DNA from: Methylobacter sp. | GTDB taxonomy: Bacteria > Pseudomonadota > Gammaproteobacteria > Methylococcales > Methylomonadaceae | Direction of reading: 5' to 3' | Length of the DNA stretch: 64,000 nt | NCBI RefSeq assembly: GCF_023227905.1 | Contig: NZ_JALOCF010000012.1 | Coordinates: forward strand, 1 to 64,000 | Shown: positions 9,597 to 17,734 of the stretch, one piece after another | Layout: each line of letters opens with the position of its first letter | Numbering within the stretch: position 1 is the first letter of the stretch | Notes under the pieces: model-generated | Database searches by the model: none | Told to the model about the DNA's origin: nothing | Seen by the model: the letters and a program-made list of their open reading frames with translations, nothing else | Position numbers and translations under genes: made by a program

Positions 9597-10379
9597 ATGA
9601 ATATTTTTAAACGCGCCCGCACGCGCTACATTCTGCATCGTCATGCTATTGGCCATGATCTTTGGTCGGCAACGGTCGAAAAACTGGCCCTGTTGCAAGG
9701 CATGACGGCGGTTGAGAAAGCGCACTTGCGAGAGCTGAGTACGCTGTTTTTGTATGAAAAAAAGTTCTTTGGCGCTCAGGCGTTTGTGCTCACCGACGCA
9801 ATGTGTTTGACCATCGCGATCCAGGCCTGCCTTCCGATACTGGGGCTTGGGCTTGGCTGTTTGTCAGGCTGGACCGAAATCATCGTTTATCCGGGGGCGT
9901 TTCGGATCAGCCGGGACGAGACTGATGAGGCCGGCGTTGTACATCATCAGGAACAGGCGCTGGTCGGCGAATCCTGGTCGCGAGGACCGCTGATCTTGTC
10001 ATGGGACGAGGTGGAGTGGGATAGGCAGGAACAACAATCCGGCCGTAATGTCATTATTCATGAAATTGCCCATAAGCTGGATACGTTAAACGGCAGCGCC
10101 AATGGTTATCCGCCTCTGCATTATGGCATGGACGTCACGCAGTGGACAGCTTCGATGAGTACCGCCTATCAGTCACTGGTTCGGCGAGTTGAACATCACC
10201 ATCGTGCCTGCATCAATCCTTATGCGGCAACGAATCCGGCGGAGTTTTTTGCGGTCATCAGTGAATATTTTTTTTGCGCGCCTGAAACCCTGCATACGCA
10301 CTTTGCCGATGTTTACCAGCAACTTCAGCTTTATTACCGGCAGGATTCGTTGCGGCGTGTTCATGATGCGAACAACTGA
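9597..10379 (+). CDS. mtfA: MtfA-like zinc-dependent peptidase (M90 family)
   Basis: 260 aa from the ATG at 9597 (MNIFKRARTR); an in-frame GTG at 9567 is the alternative start. The zinc-binding HEIAHKLD motif (HExxH) is followed about 70 residues later by PAEFFAVISEYFF, which supplies the third metal ligand and is diagnostic of the M90 family. In E. coli MtfA binds the Mlc repressor and so affects glucose phosphotransferase expression. Whether Mlc exists here cannot be judged, so the regulatory partner is unknown. The protein is cytosolic, with no signal peptide. It stands alone downstream of lexA, without obvious operon linkage. Confidence 0.85.
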   Translation: MNIFKRARTRYILHRHAIGHDLWSATVEKLALLQGMTAVEKAHLRELSTLFLYEKKFFGAQAFVLTDAMCLTIAIQACLPILGLGLGCLSGWTEIIVYPGAFRISRDETDEAGVVHHQEQALVGESWSRGPLILSWDEVEWDRQEQQSGRNVIIHEIAHKLDTLNGSANGYPPLHYGMDVTQWTASMSTAYQSLVRRVEHHHRACINPYAATNPAEFFAVISEYFFCAPETLHTHFADVYQQLQLYYRQDSLRRVHDANN

Positions 10380-10444
10380 AGGGTTAAGCTGTTCGGTCGT
10401 GGGTCAGTCTGGGCCAATTTCTGCCGGTCGCGATTGGCCGCTTT

Positions 10445-10681
10445 ATGGCGATGAATGGTGCAAAGAGCCGAGACCAGCGCCCGGCCTTCGCCCGCATGAT
10501 GCAAGACGCAACACGGCGGCGGTTCGATGTGATCGTTGCGTGGTCGGTAGACAGGCTGGGTCGGTCGCTGCAAGACCTAGCGTCCTTCCTCAACGAACTA
10601 CATGCTCTCGGCATAGACCTTTATCTACATCAGCAAGCACCCGATACTAGTACCCCGTTGGGTCGTGCCATGCAACTATAG
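10445..10681 (+). pseudogene. Serine recombinase (resolvase/invertase) fragment
   Basis: About 78 codons match the middle of the resolvase catalytic domain: GAKSRDQRPAF..MM.DA.RR.FDVI.AWSVDRLGRSLQDL..FL.ELHALGIDLYLHQQ..DTSTPLGRAM. The N-terminal part with the catalytic Ser (Y.RVS motif) and the DNA-binding C-terminus are both missing; the frame ends at a TAG just after GRAM. This is a remnant, perhaps marking the left edge of the integrated region. Confidence 0.85.
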
Positions 10682-10789
10682 TTGGCCGATCTTGGCTCTC
10701 TTGACTGGCAATTTTCAACGCCTTTTTACATTCCCTAGCTCTAGGATGTCGTCCAGATGAGACACACGAGACAGCCCTCTTCCAACGCT

Positions 10790-10823
10790 AAATCGTCTAC
10801 AGCCATGAAGCTGTAGACGATTT
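10790..10823. terminator. 14-bp perfect hairpin
   Basis: AAATCGTCTACAGC (10790-10803) pairs perfectly with GCTGTAGACGATTT (10810-10823) across the loop CATGAA. Only a TTTT run follows, so it may be a weak terminator or a recombination-related palindrome. Confidence 0.5.
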
Positions 10824-10849
10824 TCCTGTGCACTGACAAAATGGGTGAC

Positions 10850-10937
10850 GTCTGTCTGTCTACTGGGCTCTTGTAAATTTCATTTTTTCATTTTTTCTTT
10901 TTATTTTTTCTAATGAAAATCACTAAGACAGACAGAC
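10850..10937. repeat. Inverted repeat GTCTGTCTGTC / GACAGACAGAC around a T-rich core
   Basis: Perfect 11-bp arms at 10850-10860 and 10927-10937 flank a segment dominated by T runs (TTTTTTC repeated). The repeat lies just downstream of the minus-strand gene ending at 11046 and near the presumed left end of the integrated element. It could be a terminator cruciform or an element end. Confidence 0.5.
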
Positions 10938-11045
10938 ATGATGTTGCCCTTTGCGCTGTATCGACGAGATTGTTTCCATGGATGGGTAAAAAATATATCC
11001 AGTGTAGCCATTTTTAGCTTTCCAACACTGAATGGTATAGATAGC

Positions 11046-12050
11046 TCAATCCTTGACGGGACTTTCATTTGGGCTCTCCGACTTAGTCACCTCCATACGT
11101 AATTCCTCAACTAGCTGCCAAAGTGAGCGAATTAGCTCATCCTTCTGCGCATGAGTGCATCGGGCAAGATTAGGCAGAGAAACTGTATCTTTATCAACTA
11201 AATACTTTCCTTTAGTCTCAATGGAAAGGTTGTCTTCCAGGTGAAAACAAACATCCTGAATCTTCTTCGAAGCCCGCTTTAGCACTTCAATGTCAAGACG
11301 ATCATCACCAGCATATTCTTTAGGCATGTCGTCCACGACATGCCAATCTTTTCTGCTCAATGCCATCTTTAAAGCAGATCTGTAGGGGACGTGCAGCAAA
11401 ATTGTCTGATGCTCCTTTCTACTGGTGTCGTCACGAACAAACACTTCGATATGATCTAAGAACTTTTCCCAACTGCCTTTGGCGATCATTTGGTCACGGA
11501 TTGACATGCTAAAAAGATCCTTCTTCTTCCATGATTGCGCAAGTTTCTCAAGATGAAAAAGCAACCAGTGCCGCTCAAGATGGTAAGCCACGAACAGTAG
11601 CCGCTTCCCGATTCGTCCGCCAGCCTGAGGCGTCCGGTAGCTAACAGGATAGGCTCGTATGGAAATATGCTCGACCTGCCCGGTTTCTGAACCAAGCGAC
11701 TGCCGTATTTCCTCATAAGCCGGCCCCTCCATATCAAGAACACGGCTTCTAAATAATCCCCTCTCTTTTGCTGAAGCCCAGGAAATGTCGGCAGTTGTTT
11801 GCTTGGCCCAGTAGCTGATCCATTGGTCCCTGTTTTTGGACGGTATGTGTTTTTGATTTGTCCAATAACGCTTCATGCTGTGAAAGATATTAACTATCTC
11901 ACGGTTTGGCAGCAGGGACAGGGCCAGCAACTCGGGCACAATCAGCCGAAAGACCTTTTCGGGAGAAATCGATGACTGAGTTTTTTTTAACAAATGGAGC
12001 GCAACATATTGAGAATTTTCGGCCGGATAGCCTGGTGACTTGTCACTCAT
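11046..12050 (-). CDS. Uncharacterised 334-aa protein of the integrated element
   Basis: I do not recognise this family. The protein is soluble with no signal peptide or membrane segment, rich in charged residues and Trp (SYWAKQTTADISWASAKERG), and has a Lys/Glu-rich C-terminus. The gene is transcribed divergently from the helicase gene at 12362 across a 311-nt spacer, which suggests shared control. A role in replication control or in exclusion of other elements is conceivable but unsupported. The ATG at 12050 is the natural start; its upstream Shine-Dalgarno is weak. Confidence 0.7.
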   Translation of the reverse strand: MSDKSPGYPAENSQYVALHLLKKTQSSISPEKVFRLIVPELLALSLLPNREIVNIFHSMKRYWTNQKHIPSKNRDQWISYWAKQTTADISWASAKERGLFRSRVLDMEGPAYEEIRQSLGSETGQVEHISIRAYPVSYRTPQAGGRIGKRLLFVAYHLERHWLLFHLEKLAQSWKKKDLFSMSIRDQMIAKGSWEKFLDHIEVFVRDDTSRKEHQTILLHVPYRSALKMALSRKDWHVVDDMPKEYAGDDRLDIEVLKRASKKIQDVCFHLEDNLSIETKGKYLVDKDTVSLPNLARCTHAQKDELIRSLWQLVEELRMEVTKSESPNESPVKD

Positions 12051-12361
12051 ACGTTTTATAAATCAATAAAGTAATTAGAAACAGTACCTCATTATAACCA
12101 CATCGGTGTTATTCGCTAGGATATCCTGGCACGGGACGCGTAAGACCATTTTTTCCCAGGACATCCATGGGTAAAAAAATCTAAAAATTTGTCATAATTT
12201 CGTCTCCCCTAGCAATCACCAGTTTATTTTTATCTTATCTTTCAAGCGCTTGTGTATTGATAACCATTTTTTTTCGAGTACACTTAAGCACGCATCAACT
12301 TGATGCATCGATGCAGCACTTACTGCTTCGATTGGACTTTTTAAAAAAAATTGGAGAAAAA
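12051..12361. other. Divergent promoter region with imperfect inverted repeat
   Basis: The spacer between the 334-aa gene and the helicase gene holds GGATATCCTGG at 12119-12129 and CCAGGACATCC at 12156-12166, an inverted repeat with one mismatch, a plausible operator or replication-related site. ATGGGTAAAAAA occurs just after it and again near 10983, so this 12-mer flanks the 334-aa gene on both sides. Confidence 0.4.
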
Positions 12362-13738
12362 ATGGCCGAGCGCATGAGCGTTTCATCCTACCGGCACAAT
12401 GTCGGAGAGAATTATATCGATGATTACATCCGCGCTGTTGAGAGCGCGGGAAATGCTTTATCAAGTTATGACTACCTGGCAAATATTGATCGATTTCGCC
12501 ACCGGGGCAGCGGCAACCTCCTGAAAGAGAGGGCTCTTGTGCATCTTCTAGGCAGAACAATACCTAAAAATATGCCAATTGCCGAGGCACTCTACACTGA
12601 AGCATTGGGTATTCGTCAGTATGCAAGTGTAACATTCGCTCCTGGCCAATCAGCGGATGTCATTACGCAAGGGCAGTTGGAGCTTAATACCTGGGTTCCG
12701 TCAGCCATCACAGCCATCGAAGGCGACGCAACAATGTTTCTGGATTTGGTCGATCTGATCTTTGATCATGATTCAGAAGCCGTGGCGTTTTTCTTGGATG
12801 CGATTGCAGCACTGGTGCAGAAGCCTGGCGTTAAGTGGGCGTTCATGATCCTGATCATCGGGCCGCAGGGCATTGGTAAAAGTCTACTCTGCGAAATGGT
12901 TGCTGAACTGGTTGGGCATTCAAACGTAGCATTTCCAACCCATGAGGTGTTGAAAAGCCCGTTTACTGGCTGGCTCATGAATGCATATGTTGTTATCTTC
13001 CACGAACTCGACCGGATGGGCCGCGAAGTTGCAACCCGATTGAAACACTGGATCACTTCAGAAACCTTGCTGATCAACTCTAAAAATGTACCAGAATTCC
13101 ATATCCGGAATTATGCAAACATTTTGGCTTGCTCCAACCACGATGACATCGCCACAATCGAGGAAGATGATCGGCGAATGTTTTCTTGGCTCAGCAAAGC
13201 TGAAAAGCAGCCGCCTGATTACTACACACGCCTTTATAACTGGTTTTTTCAGGAAGAAGGTAAATCTGTTGTGCTTGATTTTCTGCTGCGGCGCGACATT
13301 TCCAGGTTCAATCCTAATGCCGCCCCTCCCAGAACTGCATGCCGATCCAGACTGATTGAGAACGGGCGTTCAGAATGTGACAACTTTCTGCTAGATGCGC
13401 TTGAAAGACACGCACCTCCTTTTGCATCCGATCTCTGCACCGCAACTGAAATCTTGCAGTACTTGCGAGTTCAGCAAATTCGTTGCAGTGATGCTGAGAT
13501 CCGCCGTTTTCTGCGTCAATATGGAGTTTCAATTGGCCAGACACGGATACGCGGCGATCGTCCTTGCCTATGGGCCGTTCGCGACCATCAACGTTGGGCG
13601 TCAGCTCAACAAGAAGAACTCGCCAATGAGTTCGCTCCAGTGTTCGAGCAGACAATGATTCTGCAAGATCAAAACACTACGCAAACCGAGAGATCGGCTC
13701 CGATGCCAATACGACTTTCAAATCGCGAGAATAATTGA
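12362..13738 (+). CDS. SF3-type helicase, DUF5906/primase-helicase family (no primase domain)
   Basis: 458 aa from the ATG at 12362 (MAERMSVSSYRH), chosen because GGAG lies 5 nt upstream; the frame is open back to 12257. The ATPase core has Walker A GPQGIGKS, the acidic VIFHELDRMGRE of Walker B, ITSETLLINSKN, and a sensor-type NILACSNHDD. This matches the DUF5906 helicases encoded by phages, plasmids and satellites, where the domain normally follows an archaeo-eukaryotic primase domain. Here only about 110 residues precede the ATPase region, with no primase motifs. The C-terminus (YLRVQQIRCSDAEIRRFLRQYG) looks like a winged helix. I infer that it unwinds the element's origin for replication. 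Confidence 0.8.
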   Translation: MAERMSVSSYRHNVGENYIDDYIRAVESAGNALSSYDYLANIDRFRHRGSGNLLKERALVHLLGRTIPKNMPIAEALYTEALGIRQYASVTFAPGQSADVITQGQLELNTWVPSAITAIEGDATMFLDLVDLIFDHDSEAVAFFLDAIAALVQKPGVKWAFMILIIGPQGIGKSLLCEMVAELVGHSNVAFPTHEVLKSPFTGWLMNAYVVIFHELDRMGREVATRLKHWITSETLLINSKNVPEFHIRNYANILACSNHDDIATIEEDDRRMFSWLSKAEKQPPDYYTRLYNWFFQEEGKSVVLDFLLRRDISRFNPNAAPPRTACRSRLIENGRSECDNFLLDALERHAPPFASDLCTATEILQYLRVQQIRCSDAEIRRFLRQYGVSIGQTRIRGDRPCLWAVRDHQRWASAQQEELANEFAPVFEQTMILQDQNTTQTERSAPMPIRLSNRENN

Positions 13739-14105
13739 AAAGCCATCATGATGAAATCTCATGACGCATCCCATCCACATCATCATTTAGTCTTAATAGA
13801 AAAATGTAGCTGTGGGACGTAATATGGGCTTTTAATTATGGAATCAACACAAACTTCCGATTCCAAGCCCAGTACACGGCAGAAATAGTATCTGCATATC
13901 TTCAATATCATGTATTCGACCGCGCGGCACCTGATTGAAATCAGAGCAGCCTATTTTCACTTATTAGTTATGTTATGGCGGCAAATCGATCTGAAGCATA
14001 TCAGAATGCCGCCAATTCCACTGAAATCACTTCAGACTGATCTTTAATCTAAATCTGATCAGAACGCCATCCGTTCCAAGACGGATGGCGATTTCATCAT
14101 GGTGT
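13739..14105. other. Intergenic spacer in the integrated element
   Basis: No gene is seen. A hairpin-capable GGCGGCA...TGCCGCC pair occurs around 13976-14013. The segment lies between convergent genes (helicase on plus, winged-helix protein on minus). Confidence 0.4.
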
Positions 14106-14429
14106 TCAAATCCGCAGAATTTTCCCGTCCGATCTTGGCTCCATCAGCGTCACCATCGGCGAGCGTCCGGGTAGACGCCAGACTGTGATCAGGCCGTGGG
14201 CCTCCAGACGCCGTAGTCCATCGTAGCAAGCATCCCGCGACAGACTGAAACGCGCCATCACCCGCCGCCCCAAGCGCACGCGGGGCCCGCCGCGCACGAC
14301 GGCCATCCAGGCCAAAGCAATGCCCAGGTGTAACGATTTCCCCGGCACCTTGCCGACTTCGGCCAGCCAATCGTAGCGGATCGGCCGGGGCTCGTTGAAT
14401 AACGTAGAAAGTAAAAGACGTTTTGTCAT
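14106..14429 (-). CDS. Small winged-helix DNA-binding protein
   Basis: 107 aa. Start chosen at the ATG at 14429 (MTKRLLLSTLFNE) because GGAG lies 7 nt upstream; the frame runs further upstream without a better site. The second half, RVMARFSLSRDACYDGLRRL followed by EAHGLITVWRLPGRSPMVTL, has the spacing of a winged helix: a helix-turn-helix then a beta wing. The protein is short and basic. Proteins of this sort commonly act as transcriptional or copy-control regulators of integrative elements. It stands alone on the minus strand, with the element genes downstream on plus. Confidence 0.7.
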   Translation of the reverse strand: MTKRLLLSTLFNEPRPIRYDWLAEVGKVPGKSLHLGIALAWMAVVRGGPRVRLGRRVMARFSLSRDACYDGLRRLEAHGLITVWRLPGRSPMVTLMEPRSDGKILRI

Positions 14430-15149
14430 GAAAATTCTCCAACCATGATAAGTCAATGGATTGTTAGCTGAGGCAGGCGGCCTCCCCTGTTTTTCACCAA
14501 AGCCCCGTCCCGGATCAGCCACGCCCCCACTCTGGCCAGTTGACATTGCCTTAGCGGTACCCAGCCAAATCCATAGTCTGGAGATAATTCATCTGGTTTG
14601 ACGGCCTGGAATACATCGCTCGGTTACGATAGTGCCGCTATTTTTGCGGAAGCTGGTTTTGGGCATCCGGGCCCAAGCCAGCGTCAAAAATCACGCGGCA
14701 GGTGCTTGTTCCAACGGCCCCGAACGTCCTGCTTCTCTTACCCAATACCCGGCAAGGCGTATTGGGCCGCGTTACCCACCGCCAAAACGGCCTCTGGGGG
14801 CTTGGGGTGGCCCCCGGCTCGTTTTGACCGTGGATAACACTCTCGTTTGCGCAATGACTCGACACGATGCCGGACAGCCTGCATTTTCACTACGTCAACC
14901 GCGCTCCGTTAAAACACATGCACTATCGCTACCGGATGGCTAAACAATCTCCGTTTCGCTTAAGCTCCACTTCCAAGATTATTCAGCGCCTGCAAAATAA
15001 CTGAATTCCGCCAATCTCGCTTCGACGTAACAGCCTCCTTGTTCATACCTATATTATTACTATGATCCGGCTTCGGCTGGATTGAATAACCCTATCTGTC
15101 TTCAGGCAGCGGTTACCTTTTCTCATCACTTACCTTATGGAGATACTCC
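14430..15149. other. Non-coding 720-bp region with palindromes
   Basis: No convincing gene. CCCAATAC...GTATTGGG (14741-14766) can form an 8-bp stem inside a GC-rich stretch. A 45-codon frame at 14867-15004 lacks a ribosome binding site and is not called. The segment precedes the small-gene cluster and may hold its promoter or a non-coding RNA. Confidence 0.4.
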
Positions 15150-15323
15150 ATGTTTCAACATGATTTAGTCCCGTTAGCGCTGGACTCTGCGAGCAAATAT
15201 TTGACCGAACCGCCCACGCCCGGCGAAGTGATCGGCGGCGTGATCGGCTCAGCCTATGGCCCCTTCGGCTCGTTCATGGGTGGCACCGTAGGCCGCATGG
15301 TCGAGACGAAGCTCTTCGACTAA
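15150..15323 (+). CDS. Small glycine-rich hydrophobic protein (57 aa)
   Basis: An ATG at 15150 opens a 57-codon frame (MFQHDLVPLALDSASKYL... to ...GRMVETKLFD, TAA at 15321). GGAG lies 7 nt upstream inside the palindrome GGAGATACTCC that abuts the start codon. The middle, GEVIGGVIGSAYGPFGSFMGG, has a glycine-zipper pattern (G at three- to four-residue spacing), as in small membrane-inserting peptides. A transcription terminator follows at about 15404. GC content and codon use agree with the downstream element genes. Function unknown: perhaps a small membrane protein, toxin or holin-like peptide. Confidence 0.6.
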   Translation: MFQHDLVPLALDSASKYLTEPPTPGEVIGGVIGSAYGPFGSFMGGTVGRMVETKLFD

Positions 15324-15403
15324 CAGGCCGACCTCATCGAAATAACAATCAGCGTTTTCACGAGGATGACTCCTCGATCAATTGCAATCCCGCATACGCA
15401 TTT

Positions 15404-15445
15404 AAAAAGCCCTGTCGATCTTTAGGGTCGACGGGGCTTTTCTTT
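15404..15445 (+). terminator. Rho-independent terminator
   Basis: GCCCTGTCGA (from 15409) pairs with TCGACGGGGC and is followed by TTTTCTTTTT; preceding A residues make it potentially bidirectional. It separates the 57-aa gene from the gene at 15471. Confidence 0.8.
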
Positions 15446-15470
15446 TTAAGCCAATCCCAGGAGTACTCCT

Positions 15471-16283
15471 ATGACCCAACCCGAAACCCTAACTTCCACC
15501 TCAGCCCCTCCGGCGTATCTGTCCTTAAAAGTGGGCCAAGCCGTCAAGACCGGCTCGCGCAGCCAAGGCTATGTGCATTACCGCATCCTGACCGACACGG
15601 CCCAGCAACAGCTTTACATCACCCTGATAGGCAATGACGGCGATGGCTGCTACTCGAAAGAAATCGTACCGTTCGACAAGATCGAGCAGTGCCTGCACGG
15701 CATCGACACGAGCAAACCCATTGCCTCCAAGCGATTTCAGCCGGCGTTCATCGGCAAGTCCGCCAACAATGCCGGCTTTCTGGCCGCGATTTTGCGAGCC
15801 GAATGTCTGTTAGCGCCTGCTCCGGATGCGGTGCACCAACATACGGTCCAGCCGGATTGGCCGGCCTGGAAAACCGCCTTGCTGACCTTGGCGCTTAAAG
15901 CCGAGCCTTACCAACCGGAACCGCCTAAACCGCGTATCCGTTCAACCACCCCCGTCCCGGACAGCTCTCATGACCATAAGCCATTTATCGTCCAACACAA
16001 CCCAGCCGAAAGCCCAATCCCGTCAGTCAGGGCCGAGCTCGCAGCAGAAATCCTCGAAGGCACCCCCACCGCTCACGCCCCATCCGGAGCCGGACTCGAT
16101 GCCGAATTGGATGATGCTGAAATGGAATGCTTACAACGAAGTGCGCTTGGCGCTGACGGCACTGGTCAGCCAGATGAAGAAGATGTAGACCTTAACAGCC
16201 CTGCGGCCACGGTCAAGCTAGCCTCCAAGAAGCCGCGCCCCGGCCAGCGAGCGCAAGCCCGCACAGCGGAGAAACGGTCATGA
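15471..16283 (+). CDS. Uncharacterised element protein, 270 aa
   Basis: I do not recognise a named family. The N-terminal ~140 residues look like a compact beta-rich domain (LSLKVGQAVKTGSRSQGYVH then YRILTD and LYITLIGNDGDGCYSKEIVP). The rest is Pro/Glu/Asp-rich and probably disordered, ending in a basic tail (KKPRPGQRAQARTAEKRS). The start codon directly abuts the palindrome AGGAGTACTCCT (15459-15470), which contains the Shine-Dalgarno. Its stop overlaps the start of the next gene by 4 nt, so translation is likely coupled. This looks like an accessory gene of integrative or conjugative elements. Confidence 0.7.
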   Translation: MTQPETLTSTSAPPAYLSLKVGQAVKTGSRSQGYVHYRILTDTAQQQLYITLIGNDGDGCYSKEIVPFDKIEQCLHGIDTSKPIASKRFQPAFIGKSANNAGFLAAILRAECLLAPAPDAVHQHTVQPDWPAWKTALLTLALKAEPYQPEPPKPRIRSTTPVPDSSHDHKPFIVQHNPAESPIPSVRAELAAEILEGTPTAHAPSGAGLDAELDDAEMECLQRSALGADGTGQPDEEDVDLNSPAATVKLASKKPRPGQRAQARTAEKRS

Positions 16284-16702
16284 TGGTGCTCCGTGATCCG
16301 GCCCAGCTGGCTGTGCCTTATGACTCGTTCGTTTCGGCGCTGTTGATGACCAGCTTATCAACGGTATTAGCCCAGCGCTTTCGGGATATGAGCGACGGCG
16401 ATTTTTATGATCCGGAAGAACACGGCTATATCGTGATTGCCGAACCCGGCGATGACCCTAAGACCCTGGATGAAGGCACGGGCTGTCCGATCTTCAGCGA
16501 TTGGTTTGGCGACAGCCGTTATCCGGATTCCGGCTTTGCGCCGTCGTTTGAATACTTGGCCGAGTATCCCTTGTGCTATGAGATGGTGTTCATCGCCAAC
16601 GATAGCGGTTTTGCGGTGCTGTTGATCGTACCCAAACTGACCGGCATTGATCAGCAATTGCTCAACCTGTGCCGGGAGAATGTCGAGCAAAAAATCGCAT
16701 AA
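16280..16702 (+). CDS. Uncharacterised element protein, 140 aa
   Basis: The ATG overlaps the stop of the 270-aa gene by 4 nt (ATGA). The protein is acidic (MSDGDFYDPEEHGYIVIAEP) and has no signal peptide; the C-terminal FIANDSGFAVLLIVPKL is a beta-strand pair. I recognise no family. It is the second gene of a two-gene operon that ends at the strong terminator at 16741. Its job is probably tied to that of the upstream gene. Confidence 0.7.
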   Translation: MMVLRDPAQLAVPYDSFVSALLMTSLSTVLAQRFRDMSDGDFYDPEEHGYIVIAEPGDDPKTLDEGTGCPIFSDWFGDSRYPDSGFAPSFEYLAEYPLCYEMVFIANDSGFAVLLIVPKLTGIDQQLLNLCRENVEQKIA

Positions 16703-16740
16703 AACCTAAAACCTAAAACCCATAATGCATCTACTACCCG

Positions 16741-16774
16741 CGCCAAGGTCAGAACTGCTGACCTTGGCGTTTTT
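16741..16774 (+). terminator. Rho-independent terminator
   Basis: CGCCAAGGTCAG (16741-16752) pairs perfectly with CTGACCTTGGCG (16758-16769), loop AACTG, followed by TTTTT. It ends the 15471-16702 operon. Confidence 0.9.
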
Positions 16775-16791
16775 ATTTGGAGATCTCGAAA

Positions 16792-17133
16792 ATGACCACG
16801 CAACCCCACAACCCGACGTCCGCACCCACCCCGACAACCCACATGGCCGCCGTGCAGATTGCTCTGCTGTTCAACCCCGGTCGAGTCGTTGCGACGCCCG
16901 GAGCCCTGCAAGCCATGGAGGACAACCATATCCTGTCCCTCGATCTGTTGTCCCGCCACTTGACCGGCGACTTCGGCGAACTGCCTGAAGAAGACGCAGC
17001 CGCCAATCAGCAAGCCCTTAAAGACGGTAGTCGCCTACTGTCCAGCTACCCGCTGGCGAGCGGTGCCCGGATTTGGCTGATCACGGAAGCCGACCGATCC
17101 TGCACCACTTTCCTGTTGCCGGAGGAGTATTGA
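16792..17133 (+). CDS. Uncharacterised element protein, 113 aa
   Basis: Start at the ATG at 16792 (MTTQPHNPTSAP), with GGAG 9 nt upstream in a palindromic GAGATCTC context; an upstream TTG is possible but less likely. The N-terminus is Pro/Thr-rich. The remainder (VQIALLFNPGRVVATPGALQ, then SLDLLSRHLTGDFGELPEED) matches a known pattern of small plasmid/island proteins with an L..HltGDfGel segment. The end, SGARIWLITEADRSCTTFLL, has the look of a protein reporting on an enzymatic or substrate-binding domain, but I cannot name it. It is followed 2 nt later by the next gene. Confidence 0.7.
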   Translation: MTTQPHNPTSAPTPTTHMAAVQIALLFNPGRVVATPGALQAMEDNHILSLDLLSRHLTGDFGELPEEDAAANQQALKDGSRLLSSYPLASGARIWLITEADRSCTTFLLPEEY

Positions 17134-17135
17134 CT

Positions 17136-17327
17136 ATGGAGGAGTCCGACTTTCCGACTCCGCTGGACCCCGACATTGCTCGCTGGGCCGCAGACCTAGA
17201 TGCCAACGCCCGTGAGTTCTTCAACGAGCGGGCCGGTATTCGGGAATACGACGGCGGTTTGTCTCGAGCCGATGCCGAGCTGGAAGCGATGAACGATGTG
17301 CTGCACTGGCTGATCCGGCAGCCGTAG
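17136..17327 (+). CDS. Uncharacterised acidic protein, 63 aa
   Basis: Start at the ATG at 17136, with GGAGGAG 8 nt upstream and the previous stop 2 nt before it, so the two are translationally linked. The sequence MEESDFPTPLDPDIARWAAD continues with REFFNERAGIREYDGGLSRA and ends in an Ala/Glu-rich helix and a Trp-containing tail (DVLHWLIRQP). Small proteins with ERAgI.EyDgG..R..AE are common on plasmids and integrative elements. Function unknown. Confidence 0.75.
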   Translation: MEESDFPTPLDPDIARWAADLDANAREFFNERAGIREYDGGLSRADAELEAMNDVLHWLIRQP

Positions 17328-17734
17328 CGGAACGCCGCAAGGTTTAGCTGCCACCCACCGGAAATGCACCAGAGCGCGTCAACGACGGGCAGCGGCCTCT
17401 GTCTTGTTCTCTCTGCTCGGTTCGAGCACTGAGAGTTGATGGAAGGCCGCTGCGGTTCCACTGACCGCTGAGCCAAGGACTACTTAAACTGCTCACGACA
17501 AACCGTCCCCAGCGGCAGTCATGGCGCTTCCCATCGCTTTCACCGCGATGCTAAAACGGCCGTACCCGTCCTCAAGCTCACTGTTCCCCGCCGTGCATTA
17601 TGCAAAAAAATCCTCCGCACCCGATGAACAGTCCATTGGACATCAGTCCCCTGGCGACTGAGACACTTTTCATGCCGGTCATCTTCCGGCATCCCGATCT
17701 TTTTTTTAATCCCAACCTTCGAGGTAAACCGGCC
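17328..17734. other. Spacer upstream of the integrase
   Basis: No gene is called. AGCGGCCT and AGGCCGCT pair across about 50 nt near 17390-17450. A hairpin TGCCGG...CCGGCA followed by CCCGATCTTTTTTTT near 17673-17708 looks like a terminator just before the integrase ribosome binding site. The integrase frame is open back to 17600, but that part is probably not translated. Confidence 0.45.

Noticed and set aside
14867..15004. 45-codon frame upstream of the 57-aa gene
   Set aside because: No Shine-Dalgarno sequence and no family match; kept only as a note.
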